Shown here: piece by piece, positions 10,910 to 22,735 of the stretch
Numbering within the stretch: position 1 is the stretch's first letter
How the letters are laid out: each line of letters begins with the position of its first letter
Source of the DNA: Epiperipatus broadwayi
Lineage: Eukaryota; Onychophora; Udeonychophora; Euonychophora; Peripatidae
Reading direction: 5' to 3'
Length of the DNA: 64,000 nucleotides
Assembly (NCBI GenBank): GCA_028023455.1
Contig: JAQFVV010000443.1
Coordinates: 188,001-252,000, forward strand
Position numbers and translations under genes: made by a program
Notes under the pieces: generated by a model
What the model saw: only the letters and a program-made list of their open reading frames with translations
What the model was told of the DNA's origin: nothing
The model's database searches: none

Positions 10910-11770
10910 CTGATTTGTCCAGGATTTTAAATAAAGCAATTAAATTTATGATGAGGAAAGCTCCAGATAATGATAGTATTAAAATCGATATCTTAAAATA
11001 AGCAGGAGAAGAAACAGAAATTTTTTTGGCAAGTTATATACCAGATGTCTAAATGATAGATGATTGGAAGAATGCAGTATTAATATTTAAAAAATGTGAT
11101 AAAGAAGATATCGTAAATTACAAATCTTTCTTTTATCAGTTCTATATATAAAATTTTTACCAAAATAATTTGTTTAATGCAAACTTTGGATTTTAAGTAA
11201 CCAAAGTACAAGCTGAATTTAAAAGTGGTTTTAGTACAATGGATCGTATCCAATATTGAGAAAAGTTATAGAAAGGACCCATGAATATGAGTTGCCAGTA
11301 TACTTTGGATTTGTAGACTATGAAAAGGCATTTGCATTTGATCATCAAAGAGTAGACTCAGATACTATCATATTCTGAAGAATAATTATAAAAATACAAC
11401 AGTAATAATTAGATTATATAATGATACTAAAAAGATTAACATTGAGAAGGGTGTACGACAAGGTGATTCCATATCCAAAATTGTTTGCAGCAGTTTTGCA
11501 AGTAGTATTTTGTGGATTAAAATGGGAGGCTAAGGAAATAAAAGTAAATGGAAATTATTTAAGTCATCTAGATTTTGCAGGTGATGTGCTTGTTTTTGCA
11601 AATAATGCTTTAGAGCTTCAGGAAATATTGTAAGAGATAACAGATGAAAGTAAGAAAGTTCTTAAAAGAAGAGAATAATGATGATTACAAGTTGTTAAGC
11701 ATAGAAATGAAGGTTTTTTAAATGTGTTACCAGTTTTTACATATGGAAATTAATATCAAAGATGTTCTCA
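10910..11770 (+). pseudogene. LINE reverse transcriptase remnant
   Basis: Frame-shifted pieces give an ordered reverse transcriptase: MMRKAPDNDSIKIDILK, DDWKNAVLIFKKCDKED, RKVIERTHEYELPV, FGFVDYEKAFA, INIEKGVRQGDSIS, and LSHLDFAGDVLVFANNALEL (the catalytic FADD box mutated to FAGD). VLPVFTYG near 11727 is the usual sequence after the reverse transcriptase. At least five frame breaks or stops are present, so it is inactive. Related to the minus-strand LINE at 35715-36975. Confidence 0.85.
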
Positions 11771-14026
11771 ATTATGTTAAAGAAAACAATAACTTTCTGA
11801 GGCTTGCTTTATTTTAATGTAAAATTTCTAAAGATAATATGAGAAAAGAATTGAGGAGGAAGGAAATAACTTATTTTATTTACTTATCTAAAATTAATTT
11901 TTTTTATTTTATTTAATCCATACATGCATATTTTTTTAAAATAACTACCTGGATAGTGCTGTATAATGTTAATATTCATTCCTGGCTTAAGTATATTATG
12001 TCTAATGTTAAAATAAGTACCACATTTTATTGTGCTACAATCACATATAAACACTCTTCACATTTTTATCCTCTGTGGGAATTTGTTGCCTTTTCACTAG
12101 GGTTTTCCACTACTTTTATGGAACTAACCAATCATGACAAATGAGAATCATTGTAATTCATCCTGAATTACTTGACATAGAATTACCCACTTGTCCATTT
12201 TCTTTATTAATTGATAAACTAGAATAAAAGTTTGTGTATTTTAATTTAAGTATCTTTTTAAAGTTAAAAATGGGAATTAGGTAATTTGTACAGAGGATCA
12301 TTCAGAAATAATGGAAAAATAGGGTAATTTTTTAGCATATTTTTAGATACTGAATTGCTTTCAGAACATAGGACTGTAATCAATATATAAAAGAAATATA
12401 AGGTTGTTGATATTGTTATGTTGGCATATTAAAAAGTTTGAAATTTTTATATTTTTTAAATTACAGATCGAGTTAATATAACCTTTTATCTTATGGCCTG
12501 AAGCCAATAAGAATATATATATAATCCAGAATGTATGTACATGTTTTTTTAATCATTACTGGATATATAAAAATAAAAGTTTTTTTAAAATCAATTATGG
12601 CATATGAAAATTGTAATTTATCTGTATTGCTTGACATGAAATTATCTATTTTATCCACTATTTTTGGTTGAAAAACTAGATTTGAATTTTTTTTTAAAAG
12701 TTAAAAAAGATAAATCGTTTTGATGACTTCATCCATACTAATGTTTGTATATTTTTTCTAATTTTATTCTGCACTGTTTGGTGCTTAGCACATGTTCATT
12801 ATAATTTACTATAGGCAGTAAAATAATGCATTTATAATAATAATAACAGTAACTACTTACTATCTCATTAACTCTTGATTCCCCAGCTTTCGCCGACTTA
12901 GAATTTTAAAGAAGTCATTCAATAATGATGTCAAAATGAAATTGTATTACTTGTATAGTGACTATATTAAATAATTTAAATGGTAACTTATGAAACTTAT
13001 TAATTGGTAAAAAAGTTTATTATATACTAAGCTTTTGAAGAAAACTTATTTATTCCTTGATCTTTTCTGATTTAATACTTGTGCATTTATAAATTTTTGG
13101 ATGTTTATATTTTTTTGGCATCAGATATTAGAAATAGATATTTATATATGTTTGAAAGTTTGTGAAATCAGCATTTTACTTGAAATTATACATTGGACTG
13201 TTTTCGCAATCTAATATTAATTGTAAAATGTTTTCATTAAAATTTTATTTAAACTTTTCAAATATGTTCCACAGTTAATAATAATAGAACATAGATTAAT
13301 ATGTGATACATTTCAAGTGGTCTTATTCTCCAGGTATTGCTGTCTTGAATAGTGACAGTATTAATGTTGAAAGTGAACCTGGGATTTATGTTTATAAATA
13401 CTGAATTTAAGATGACACTCTAACCAGTTATGCTATTTTTTTCAAAGGAATTCTAAAACTAACTAAAGTGTTTATATAGGCTTTAAAGTGAATGTTAACA
13501 AATGTTTAATAGAAGAAATTTAATATCTATTTAAAGTATTTGAAAATATTTATAAATGTTTTCATGAAATTTTTTTTACAAATGATTTTAAAAAAAATAA
13601 AATATATTATTATAACATTTATGTAACTAAGAAAAAATATTCAGCAAAAGAGAAGTACAAGATTGCCTTTTAGGTATTATATTTAATTTTTTTTCCTAAT
13701 TTTATTCTAAAGATATGTGAAAATTAATTTATTCATAATAATTAATAAAAAGATGTTTATTTGTACTAAAGAATAATCAAGTTAAAAAAGTTTAATGATT
13801 TTTATTTAGCTTTCTTACAAGTTGTTCATAATAGGATTTTTAAAATCATTTATATAAACCAGGGATGGGCACAATTTGTGGGGCAAAGGCTACTTATAAT
13901 TTTCTCCACATAATGCAATCTACTACTTATATATAACAATTTAATAATTACAAATAATATCAACTAATATAAATATTTATATATAATCCTTCTTCCTTTC
14001 CTTTATTTCTGCTATCTTCATATACA
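11771..14026. other. AT-rich intron, nothing recognised except a possible hAT end
   Basis: Mostly A/T-rich sequence without domains. Around 13862, CAGGGATGGGCACAATTTG resembles a hAT terminal repeat, but I see no partner end. Confidence 0.45.
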
Positions 14027-14810
14027 ATATTGCAATTCAAATAATTCTTACACTTTTTTAGCAAAAACTTTTAATATATTATTACAGTTTCGATTGTACC
14101 TTGCAGTCTTCATCAGATGTCCAAAATTCAAATACACATAACAATACAACCATTACATAATACATTTTATACAAATTTATTAATTCTCAAAATTATTAAT
14201 TTTCTATTAACTACTTAAAAATCTTTAATACATATTACATCTCTTATATACAATTACTTTTCTAATTTTTAGTTATTAATTACTCTTTACTATCTTCCTA
14301 TTCTAATATCCATAATATTTTATTTTATACATATTATCCTTTATACATATAATATTTTATACACTAACCTTACCTTTTTTACCACCCCAATTTTATTACC
14401 CTTATCACTATTAATATGTCATTCTTTATTCTTCTTTTAATTTTATCTATTTTTACGTAACACATTTTTTACCTTATTATTTCAATTATTACACATAAAC
14501 TTTACCTTATTCTCTTCTTCTACTTCTCTCTATCCTTCATTTTCTACTAGTAATTTAACTTCCTTTTAACCTCCCTTTCCTATTTTTTATCCCATAGCTT
14601 ACTCTATTATCTATTTTTATAACTACTTTCATATATTATCCGTAACCTTTTTTACCCCTACTCCTAATTTCTTCCCCATTTCTTAAATTATCACTGATCT
14701 TACCCCCCCCCATTTCTATTAAGATTAGGCTTGATTTTTTTAATTTAATTAATATTGCCTCCTTTATTTTCTTATCTCTTTTTTTATCTGTATAACTAAT
14801 CATACTTATA
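14027..14810 (-). pseudogene. Penelope-like element copy 1, 3' part (end of GIY-YIG endonuclease and tail)
   Basis: On the minus strand this reads SYTDKKRDKKIKEAILIKL, the C-terminal part of a Penelope-type GIY-YIG endonuclease. An AT-rich tail follows that includes a hammerhead-like core at 14088-14116. Aligned sequence recurs on the + strand at 27210-28080. The copy continues at 17921-18359 after the TA transposon and at 20352-20530 after the piggyBac-like element. It is broken throughout. Confidence 0.7.
14088..14116 (-). ncRNA. Hammerhead-like ribozyme core (degraded)
   Basis: On the minus strand: CTGATGA, then GACTG, loop CAAGGTA, CAATC, then GAAA. Stem II has a C/A mismatch relative to the copy at 27986, suggesting decay. 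Penelope-like elements are known to carry hammerhead motifs. Stems I and III are not clear. Confidence 0.35.
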
Positions 14811-17800
14811 CACACGGATCTCTTTTTGTGCAGATTTTTTTTCTGCAATTTTGAAGTTATGCGATTCATGTTTCTTCTTAATATCGTCTTATGCGGGGTT
14901 TTTTTTATGCAATAAAGAAGTTCATATTTCACTTAAAAACTGGATTTCCCCATTTTATATACACATATTATATTTTACATACTTTAAATGTCTGTTGGAA
15001 AAAGGTTTGGCAATAAATTTAGATACTGTAGAAGATTTAGAAAAAGATAATGAAACAAGTGGTGGAACCTGTTTGTTTCACAGCAAAAATGATTCGAGAA
15101 AGTCTTCAACTTTCTAATCAATTGGACAATCATTTTCTTGTTAATAACACGAATTATGAATGAGCTTAAATTCCAACGAGAGCTAAATAGTTGTATATTT
15201 GGATATCGCAAGCTTTATAAACAATTAGTAAAATCGTCGTCTCAAAGCTTAATCACCTATTATATTATCAATAGAAAACCAAAGTTTGCATAAATCCAAA
15301 GCAACAAGGTAAAATTACTTAAAATTCGTATGAAAAAAAATAAAAGTACGACTAATAAAAAATTTCAAATATTTGAAATAAATTGATACAAAGACAAACT
15401 TTTTTTCTTAACTATTTAATTTTATTCAAAACAATATATTTTTATGTGTAATTTATTTTACATTTTTTCATACATATTTTAATCATTATCCCTATTTGAC
15501 AATATGCAGTTCGTTTGTGAACTGGTAAGAAATCAGATTCGTCATAACATTTAGCGCCAACTTTAGTCTCATGCTGTGTTAATAGTTTTCTGTCAACAAT
15601 ATAATTGATAATTAAACTTTGAGACAATGATTTTACTAATTGTTTACAAAGCTCGCGATATCCAGACTGCTATGTCTAGCTATTAGAGAATGCACTTCCA
15701 CGTGTGCAACTATATATATATAACACGCTTCCACGAATGTGTTAATAATGACTAAAGATTAAATTTTCTTTTATACACATATATACATGGAGAAACTTTT
15801 AGACAGAAAAAAGTTACAAGTAAAAATATTTAAAAACTTTTAAAAATACATTATTTTTAAGTAGAAATTAAAAGTTCTTAAATATTTTTATTTGTAACTT
15901 TTTTCTGTCTAAAAGTTTCTCCGTGTACATATGTGTGTAAAAGAAAATATAAACATACACATTTTAAAGATACATTCTTTTTAAGTAGAAATTAAAAGCT
16001 CTTAAATATTTTTACTTGTAACTTTTTTCTGTCTAAAAGTTTTTCCATGTATATATGTGTGTAAAACAAAATATAAACATACACATTTTAAAGATACATT
16101 CTTTTTAAGTAGAAATTAAAAGCTCTTAAATATTTTTACTTGTAACTTTTTTCTGTCTAAAAGTTTTTCTATGTATATATGTGTGTAAAAGAAAATATAA
16201 ACATACACATTTTAAAGATAAATTCTTTTTAAGTAGAAATTAAAAGCTCTTAAATATTTTTACTTGTAACTTTTTTCTGTCTAAAAGTTTCTCCATATAT
16301 ATATGTGTGTAAAAGAAAATATAAACATACACATTTTAAAGATGCATTCTTTTTAAGTAGAAATTAAAAGTTTTTAAATATTTTTACTTATAACTTTTTT
16401 CTGTCTAAAAGTTTCTCCATTTGTGTAAAAGAAAATATAAACATACACATTTTAAAGATACATTCTTTTTAAGTAGAAATTAAAAGTTCTTAAATATTTT
16501 TACTTGTAACTTTTTTCTGTCTAAAAGTTTCTCCATGTATATATGTGTATAAAAGAAAATATAAACATACACATTTTAAAAATACATTAAGTAGAAATTA
16601 AAAGTTCTTAAATATTTTTACTTGTAACTTTTTTGTCTAAAAGTTTCTCCATGTATATATGTGTGTAAAAGAAAATATAAACATACACATATATAACACT
16701 GACATACAACTATTTAGCTCTCGTTGGAATTTAAGAGCTCATTCATAATTCGTGTCATTAAAAAAGAAAATGATTTTCCAATTGATTAGAAAGTTGAAGA
16801 CTTTCTCGAATCAGTTTTGCTGTGAAACGAACAGGTTACACTTATGTTTTATTATCCTTTTGTAAATCTTGTACAGTATCTAAATTTATTGCCAAATCTT
16901 TTTCCAGTCATTTAAAGTATGTAAAATTTAATGCGTGTATATAAAATGGGGAAATTCCGATTTTAAGTAAAATATGAACTTCTTTATCACATAAAAAGAT
17001 ATTAAGAAGAAACATAAAGCGCATTAAAAAAATCCGCACAAAGAGACCCTGGTGTAGTCGTCTTTTAATATTAGATTCGTTTGTAAAAAGCAAATTAATA
17101 ATTTGTCAGATTATGAAAATGAACGAAAGTTTTTTCAAAAATTAATTTATAATTATAAAAATATTTTATAGTAGAGAACCTAAAAAGAACGTTCGTAGTT
17201 TCATTGATTTCTTTCTCAATTACATTCGTGTAAAAGTAAAGAATTTTTACTAAAATCTTAACTATTTTTCTAAAATAATTATATTTCCAGCATATTTTAT
17301 AAAAATAATTTATATGTGAAAAAATAGTCTAAAATATACATTTTCGTTTTGAATATCAAAGCAAAGAACTTGGAGCGGTACATTTTAAGCTTTAAACAGA
17401 TAGTAAATTCGCTACGATAACGCAAAAATTGACGATCTCAGAGTGACTTGAAGCCATGAACGAAAATTTTCAGTTGATGCATCTTATTAAACACAGCACG
17501 AGACTGAAGTTGGCGGTAATTGTATTTTCTCTTGGGACGAATGTGATTTATCAGTTCACAAATTTACTTGCATATTGTCAAATAGTGATAATGATTAAAA
17601 TATGTATGAGAAAATGTAAAATAAATTACACATAAAAACATATTGTTTTGAATAAAATTAAATAGTAAATAAAAACATTTTGTCTTCTATCAATTTTTGT
17701 CAAATATTTGAAATTTTTCATTAGTCATACTTTAGTTCCTTATTTTTTTTTTATGCGGATTTTAAAGTAATTTTACCTTGTTGCTTTGCTTTTATGAGAT

Positions 17801-17920
17801 TATTGAAAATTATGGAACGTATCCCACATTTTTCAATGTAAGTTAAGTCTATTTTTGTGCGATTTTTTTTATGCAGGTTTTTTATGGAACCTATCTACCG
17901 CATAAAAAAAGACCCGGGTG
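14811..17920. mobile_element. TA-inserting terminal-inverted-repeat transposon (copy B), 3.1 kb, internally rearranged
   Basis: The ends are CACACGGATCTCTTTTTGTG and, in reverse, CACCCGGGTCTTTTTTTATG, flanked by TA at 14809-14810 and 17921-17922. The target is a Penelope copy whose uninterrupted homologue is at 27170-27230, so the ends are certain. Inside, an inverted copy of the right end (about 15265-15664, lacking its tip) is followed by a satellite array and an inverted copy of the left end with its own terminus (CCCTGGTG ending 17054). The structure is therefore left end, reversed element, right end. Short ORFs resemble no transposase. Confidence 0.88.
15776..16690 (+). repeat. Minisatellite, about 121-bp unit, 7 copies, plus one inverted partial unit
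   Basis: TTTTTTCTGTCTAAAAGTTT recurs near 15900, 16023, 16143, 16266, 16388, 16508 and 16627, each followed by TCTCCATGTATATATGTGTG-like sequence. A partial unit in reverse orientation occupies about 15776-15840, making a palindrome with the first forward unit. The array sits between the nested transposon ends. Confidence 0.9.
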
Positions 17921-18359
17921 TACTCTCTTTCCCAATATTATGATCAGTTTCCATAATATGCATATATATTGGTGATCTTTTATCATACTTATGCTGTTCC
18001 AATATAGTATACATAGAATTTTTCATTTTACCCACATACTTATTTCTATTTCCTTTATCCTTACATTATATTTCATACACTCCATTAATATTCTTCCTCT
18101 CCCTATTTATATATTTATTATCCAATATCTCCATTACATTTTTTCTTTTCCTATTCTATATTTTATAATATCCTTAAATGTTTTATTAATTGTTCTAATA
18201 TTTTTTTTTATCCCTTTAACTATTCTGTTATCAATAGTTTTAATTCCTATATATTTCTTTTTATTATCCTTTTTTATATCTTCTCTTTCTTTATATTTCT
18301 CATCTATCCTTTCTATAAGCTTTCTTATTACCTTTTCTGGATAATCATTCACTTTAAAA
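17921..18359 (-). pseudogene. Penelope-like element copy 1, middle part (reverse transcriptase end to GIY-YIG start)
   Basis: The minus strand reads FKVNDYPEKVIRKLIERID, the NDYP thumb-end motif. It then reads TIDNRIVKGIKKNIRTINK and, after a frame break, GVYEI...KYVGKMKNS...LEQHK. GVYEI and YVG are the two short motifs naming the GIY-YIG nuclease fold. The right flank joins the piggyBac-like element at TTAA (18354-18357). Confidence 0.72.
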
Positions 18360-18939
18360 CCCTTTGAAAACCAGGCGGCCATCTTTAATTTTTAAAAAAA
18401 TTTACCCTAACTCTAATAACTTAGATATTTTGTGTTTGAATGTAATAAATATATAAAAATAATGTTGTAAAAGCAAGTACATATATGAAAGAATATAATG
18501 AAGCTGTTAAAATAATCATTTTATAAAGAAAAAGTTAAAAAAAAAAAATATTTATAACAGATTTAAGAATGTTTGTTTTTACACTGATTCACAAATCCTA
18601 AATTTTGAAATTCAAATGATAAAATGACACTTTCATAAACAGCTTCATCACATTCCTCACAAAATTTACAAAAAAAATGATGTATTGGAAGTCTTACCTG
18701 AGGTAATTTTTCCCTGAGAAAATTACTAAAACAGCCGACTTGCTGTGATCCATTTTCATTCCACAGCCAGATATGTTCAGTTTTGTAAATTATCTGTAAA
18801 AATATGAATGGTTTTTAGTGGAGAAAAAAGTAATAGAACAGTGTAATTCAAAAATAAATAAATAAACTCATAAAAAATAAAATGAATAAAAATAAATCAA
18901 TAAAGATAATTTTTTATTATTATTAACAATGATTACATG

Positions 18940-19350
18940 TGTGGAAGAAAGGCTAAGTTTAAATACATGGCACTATAACACAGAGTGGATGGATTGATGA
19001 AGTCAGAAACTGTGTATAAAATATCCTATATTACATGAAATTCCAGTTGTGTAGCATAAACTTGTATATAAATATATTTATTATTTTGCATAAAAGATAT
19101 GAAGAAAGGCTGAGTTCAAATACATGGCACTATAATACAGAATGGATGGATTGATGAAACCAGAAAGTGTGTATAAATATCCTATATTACATGAAATTCC
19201 AGTTGTGTAGCATGAACTTGTATATAAATATATTTATTATTTTGCATAAAAAATATGAAGAAAGGCTGAGTTCAAATACATGGCACTGTAACAATAACTG
19301 GATAGATTGAAGAAGCCAGAAAATTTATACAACATCCTATATTACTTGCC
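18940..19350 (+). repeat. Minisatellite, about 157-bp unit, 2.6 copies
   Basis: GAAGAAAGGCT...TACATGGCACT recurs near 18943, 19101 and 19258. Each unit continues with GGATGGATTGA and TATCCTATATTACATGAAAT. It lies inside the piggyBac-like element. Confidence 0.88.
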
Positions 19351-19559
19351 TAAAATTGACACAAATCAATTGAGGGTCATAACTTTAGCACTGATGCAAT
19401 AATTCGTCCATAAATTCAAACTTGGTCACGCATGATACACTATTCATATTTATAATCATGCCAAAAAATGCATTAGCTCACGCAGTGACAGATACCCCAA
19501 TCCCCAACTTTTTTCCATTCTACAGCATATTTATTTGAAAATATTATAATTTATTATTC

Positions 19560-20005
19560 TATAGCATATTTATTTATTTCAGTACATCGAAAATATTATA
19601 ATTTATTATTATATAACATATTTATTTGTTTCAGTAAATAGAAAATATTATAATTTATAAAATATATATATATATAAAAAAGTAATTACATACTCGCGAA
19701 TGTTATCAAAAAACGTTTATTTGTTTCAGTACATCGAAAATATTATAATTTATTATTATATAACATATTTATTTGTTTCAGTAAATAGAAAATATTATAA
19801 TTTATAAAAAATATGTATATAAAAGTAATTACATACTCGCGAATGTTATCAAAAAACGTTTATTTGTTTCAGTACATCGAAAATATTATAATTTATTATT
19901 ATATAACATATTTATTTGTTTTAGTAAATATAAAATATTATAATTTATAAAAAAAAATATATAAAAAAAAGTAATTACATACCCTTGAACGTTATCCAAA
20001 AACGT
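19560..20005 (+). repeat. Minisatellite, about 145-bp unit, 3 copies
   Basis: CATACTCGCGAATGTTATC recurs at 19689 and 19832, and as CATACCCTTGAACGTTATCC at 19978. Each unit contains two half-units ATTTATTTGTTTCAGTA-AT. It lies inside the piggyBac-like element. Confidence 0.88.
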
Positions 20006-20351
20006 AATTTGAGAAGAGAGCCCAGAATCACGGACAACTTCAACGGAAAATCACAATAAAATCTTCAGTAATTGATCCAACAATTATGGAATAACTTTTT
20101 TACGATAAATAAAATGAGAAAAATCAAAAAAAAAAAAAAAATTTTAGGTACACTTTGCTAAAAATATTCATAAAAAATCTAAAAATTGTCGTACAGAAAA
20201 AATTCTTAGAGTTTCAGGTAGATATTGAAATTGCGCAAAGAATGACGTATTGCGCGTATGTGTGACGTTTACCGTTTACGCATAAACTCAGCTCAAAATA
20301 GAAATTTCTAGACAAGTCGTACAAAAGTCGTACTGGGGGTCAAAGGGTTAA

Positions 20352-20530
20352 ATTCTTAAATTATCATCCTATCTCCTTATCATATTCCTCTTTATTATTA
20401 CAATAATTATTCACCCTATACACCTTTGAAGTTATAGAATTAATTTTATATCTATTATGCATATTAGACCCCTAATTCGCCACATTACCTATTTTCTTAT
20501 ATTCTTCTGTCTCCACTTCTTCCTTTAATA
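20352..20530 (-). pseudogene. Penelope-like element copy 1, 5' truncated start
   Basis: This is the reverse complement of 20561-20745 with about 10-15 percent differences. Together the two arms form a head-to-head junction with a 30-bp spacer (20531-20560). Shared landmarks are GTGGCGAATTAGGGGTCTAA and GATTATCATCC-type sequence. Confidence 0.72.
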
Positions 20531-20560
20531 AATTAATTTATATTAATAAAGAAGTAATAT

Positions 20561-21232
20561 ATTAAAGGAAGCTGTGAAGAGGAGTCAGGAGTATATAGGA
20601 AAATAGATAATAATGTGGCGAATTAGGGGTCTAATATGCATAATAGGTATAACGGTATATAGGGCAAATAATTATTGTAATAATGAGGAATATGATAAAG
20701 AGATAGGGATGATAATTGAAGAATTTAAAGTGAATGATTATCCGGTAAAGGTAATAGGAAAGAATATAGAAAGGATAAAAGAGAAATATAAAGATGAAGA
20801 AAAAGAAGGATAATAAAAAGAAATATATAGGAATTAAAACTTGATAATAGAATAGTTAAACGGATAAATAAAATTATTAGAACAATTAATAAAACATTTA
20901 AGGATAAAACAGAAATATAGAGATAAAGAAAAAGAAGATATAAAAAAGGATAATAAAAAGAAATATATAGGAATTAAAACTATTGATAATAGAATAGTTA
21001 AAGGGATAAATAAAATTATTAGAACAATTAATAAAACATTTAAGGATATTATAAAATATAGAATAGTGAATAGGAAAAGAAAATATATAATGGAGATAAT
21101 GGATAATAAATATATAAATGGGGAGAGAAAGAATATTAATGGAGTGTATGAAATAGAATGAATGTAAGATATGTAAGGATTAAGAAATTAGAAATAAGTA
21201 TGTGGGTGAAACGAAAAATTCTTTATATTCTA
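20561..21232 (+). pseudogene. Penelope-like element copy 2, 5' part
   Basis: The frame at 20613-20813 reads NNEEYDKEIGMIIEEF followed by KVNDYPVKVIGKNIERIK, the end of the Penelope reverse transcriptase thumb. GVYEIE near 21149 and YVGETKNS-type sequence (frame-broken, about 21199-21222) begin the GIY-YIG domain. An internal tandem duplication of about 160 bp (AAATATATAGGAATTAAAAC repeated, about 20818-21060) is specific to this copy. It is interrupted at 21233 by a 5.9-kb insertion and resumes at 27124. Confidence 0.75.
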
Positions 21233-21999
21233 ATCAAAATCTCTGGTGATGAACGATCGATAAATAAATAACTGGCATGGAAACTTAATAGGATTAGGTT
21301 GATAAAACTATCTATACTCGGGTGCCAAATTATAACGGTATCTTTATATATAATGCCCACCAGAGATCACCATCCATGATTACTATTCTAGAATACTGTG
21401 GAAGTAGTAATTAAATTTTTCAAACAAATATAATGTTTATGGGATCAGTTATATTACGTTCTTATTTTTGAACTAGGTAATATTATACAAATAATTTCCT
21501 GATAAGTTATTATTACCAGCAAAATAATATAAACAACTTTCTTCCACAACTACACAGATATATGATTTCCAACGGTAATTATAGGAATATTATTGTGTAT
21601 TTCTAATATGTAAATGACTAGAAATAAATCAGTAATCCATGCAGAGAACTTGTAACTTATCTTAATACTACTTATTACTAGATTATTGTTTAATTCAAAG
21701 TAAAATAGATGTTATTAACTCTTCTCATTTAACCCAATTAATACTCTTTTCGTTCTCAGCATCTATTACTTTTAACGGTCACGATTAATATCAACAATTA
21801 ATCAGCTCATGGATTAATGCAACCAAAACAATACTAATTGCAATTTGTCATTTTAAGTTCTACATTACACTATGTAAATTAACAGCATATAATATAAGTG
21901 CATATTTCCTAATATATATTAAAGTTTTTGATAGAGGAAAACTTAGTTGCCAGCCATTGAAAGTTCTGGTGATTTTCACTGTGATTTATATTGGGATTG

Positions 22000-22735
22000 G
22001 AGTAGGTGTTACACTCATCCTTCCTGCCAGGGTGGGCAAGTCTTGTGGTTGGGAGGGTTCCAGGGCCTTGCGCCCCAGCCGTTGGGAGGCCGGCTGAGTT
22101 GTGAATGCTTTGGGGATCATTACTGGCATTGACTTTCTCATTTCGGTGGGGATGATGTGTTCCATTGCACTCTGGTTTCTGTATTTTGCGGTGTGAATCA
22201 GCAGTTACTTTATTACATTAGAATTCTATCAATAGTTATCCATCTTACAGATGAATGTGTCTAGACTTCACTGGATAAATTATGGACAAATTCAACCTGT
22301 CAATTGCTGCTGTGATTTTACCTTTTGTTTAAGACCACTGTTTGACTCATCCTTGTTGCCTGGATGGGGGAGTCCCTGGAGCCTAAGTCCTTGTTTTCAG
22401 GCCGACTGCGATGAGGGTGTGAGGAGATTATTACTGGCATAGATTTTTTCATTTCTGGGGTGATGGAGGTGGTTGGAATTTTGTATTACACTGTGTAAAT
22501 CAACAATTATCCTTGATTGGGACCGCAGTTTCACTCATCTTTGCTGTCTAGATGGGAGAGTCTGGGTGTTGGGGGGGGGGGGTTCCAGGACCTAAATCCT
22601 AGTGCTATTTGGGACAACTGAGTTGAGAGTATGAGGGGATTGTTTCAGGCACTGTCTTTCTCTGGACAGGGGGAATGATGTGTCCATTGTGGTTTCAATT
22701 TCTCAGTGAATCAACATTTACCGAGTAAAATGACG
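22000..22735 (+). repeat. Three diverged GC-richer repeats of about 220-320 bp
   Basis: Each unit runs from a TGATTGGGAYC/GTTTGACTCATC-type start, through GGGAGAGTC or GGGAGGGTTCCAGG-CCT, CAGGC or ACTGGCAT and TTTCTCATTTC-GG, to GTGAATCAACATTTA (variants GTAAATCAACAATTA and GTGAATCAGCAGTTA). The ends fall near 22210, 22510 and 22725. Base composition is very unlike the rest of the window. A G12 run lies at 22571-22582. The open frames inside (21947-22132, 22251-22442) differ between units, which argues against coding. Confidence 0.65.

Larger units (their letters stand above)
18360..20347. mobile_element. piggyBac-like (TTAA) non-autonomous transposon
   Basis: The left terminus is CCCTTTGAAAACCAGGCGGC, and the right terminus in reverse is CCCTTTGACCCCCAGTACGA. 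TTAA is present at 18354-18357 (two extra A bases before CCC) and at 20348-20351. The uninterrupted Penelope copy at about 20732 has a single TTTAAA at the same place, which confirms the insertion. TTAA plus CCC ends are diagnostic of piggyBac-like elements; Kolobok elements also use TTAA. The interior is two minisatellites with no transposase. Confidence 0.82.

Noticed and set aside
15776-16690. CRISPR array
   Set aside because: The repeats are about 121 bp, contiguous without unique spacers, and in eukaryotic DNA; this is a minisatellite.
17991-18344. 117-codon hydrophobic + strand frame, like a membrane protein
   Set aside because: It is the antisense of the Penelope remnant, whose minus strand carries recognisable motifs.
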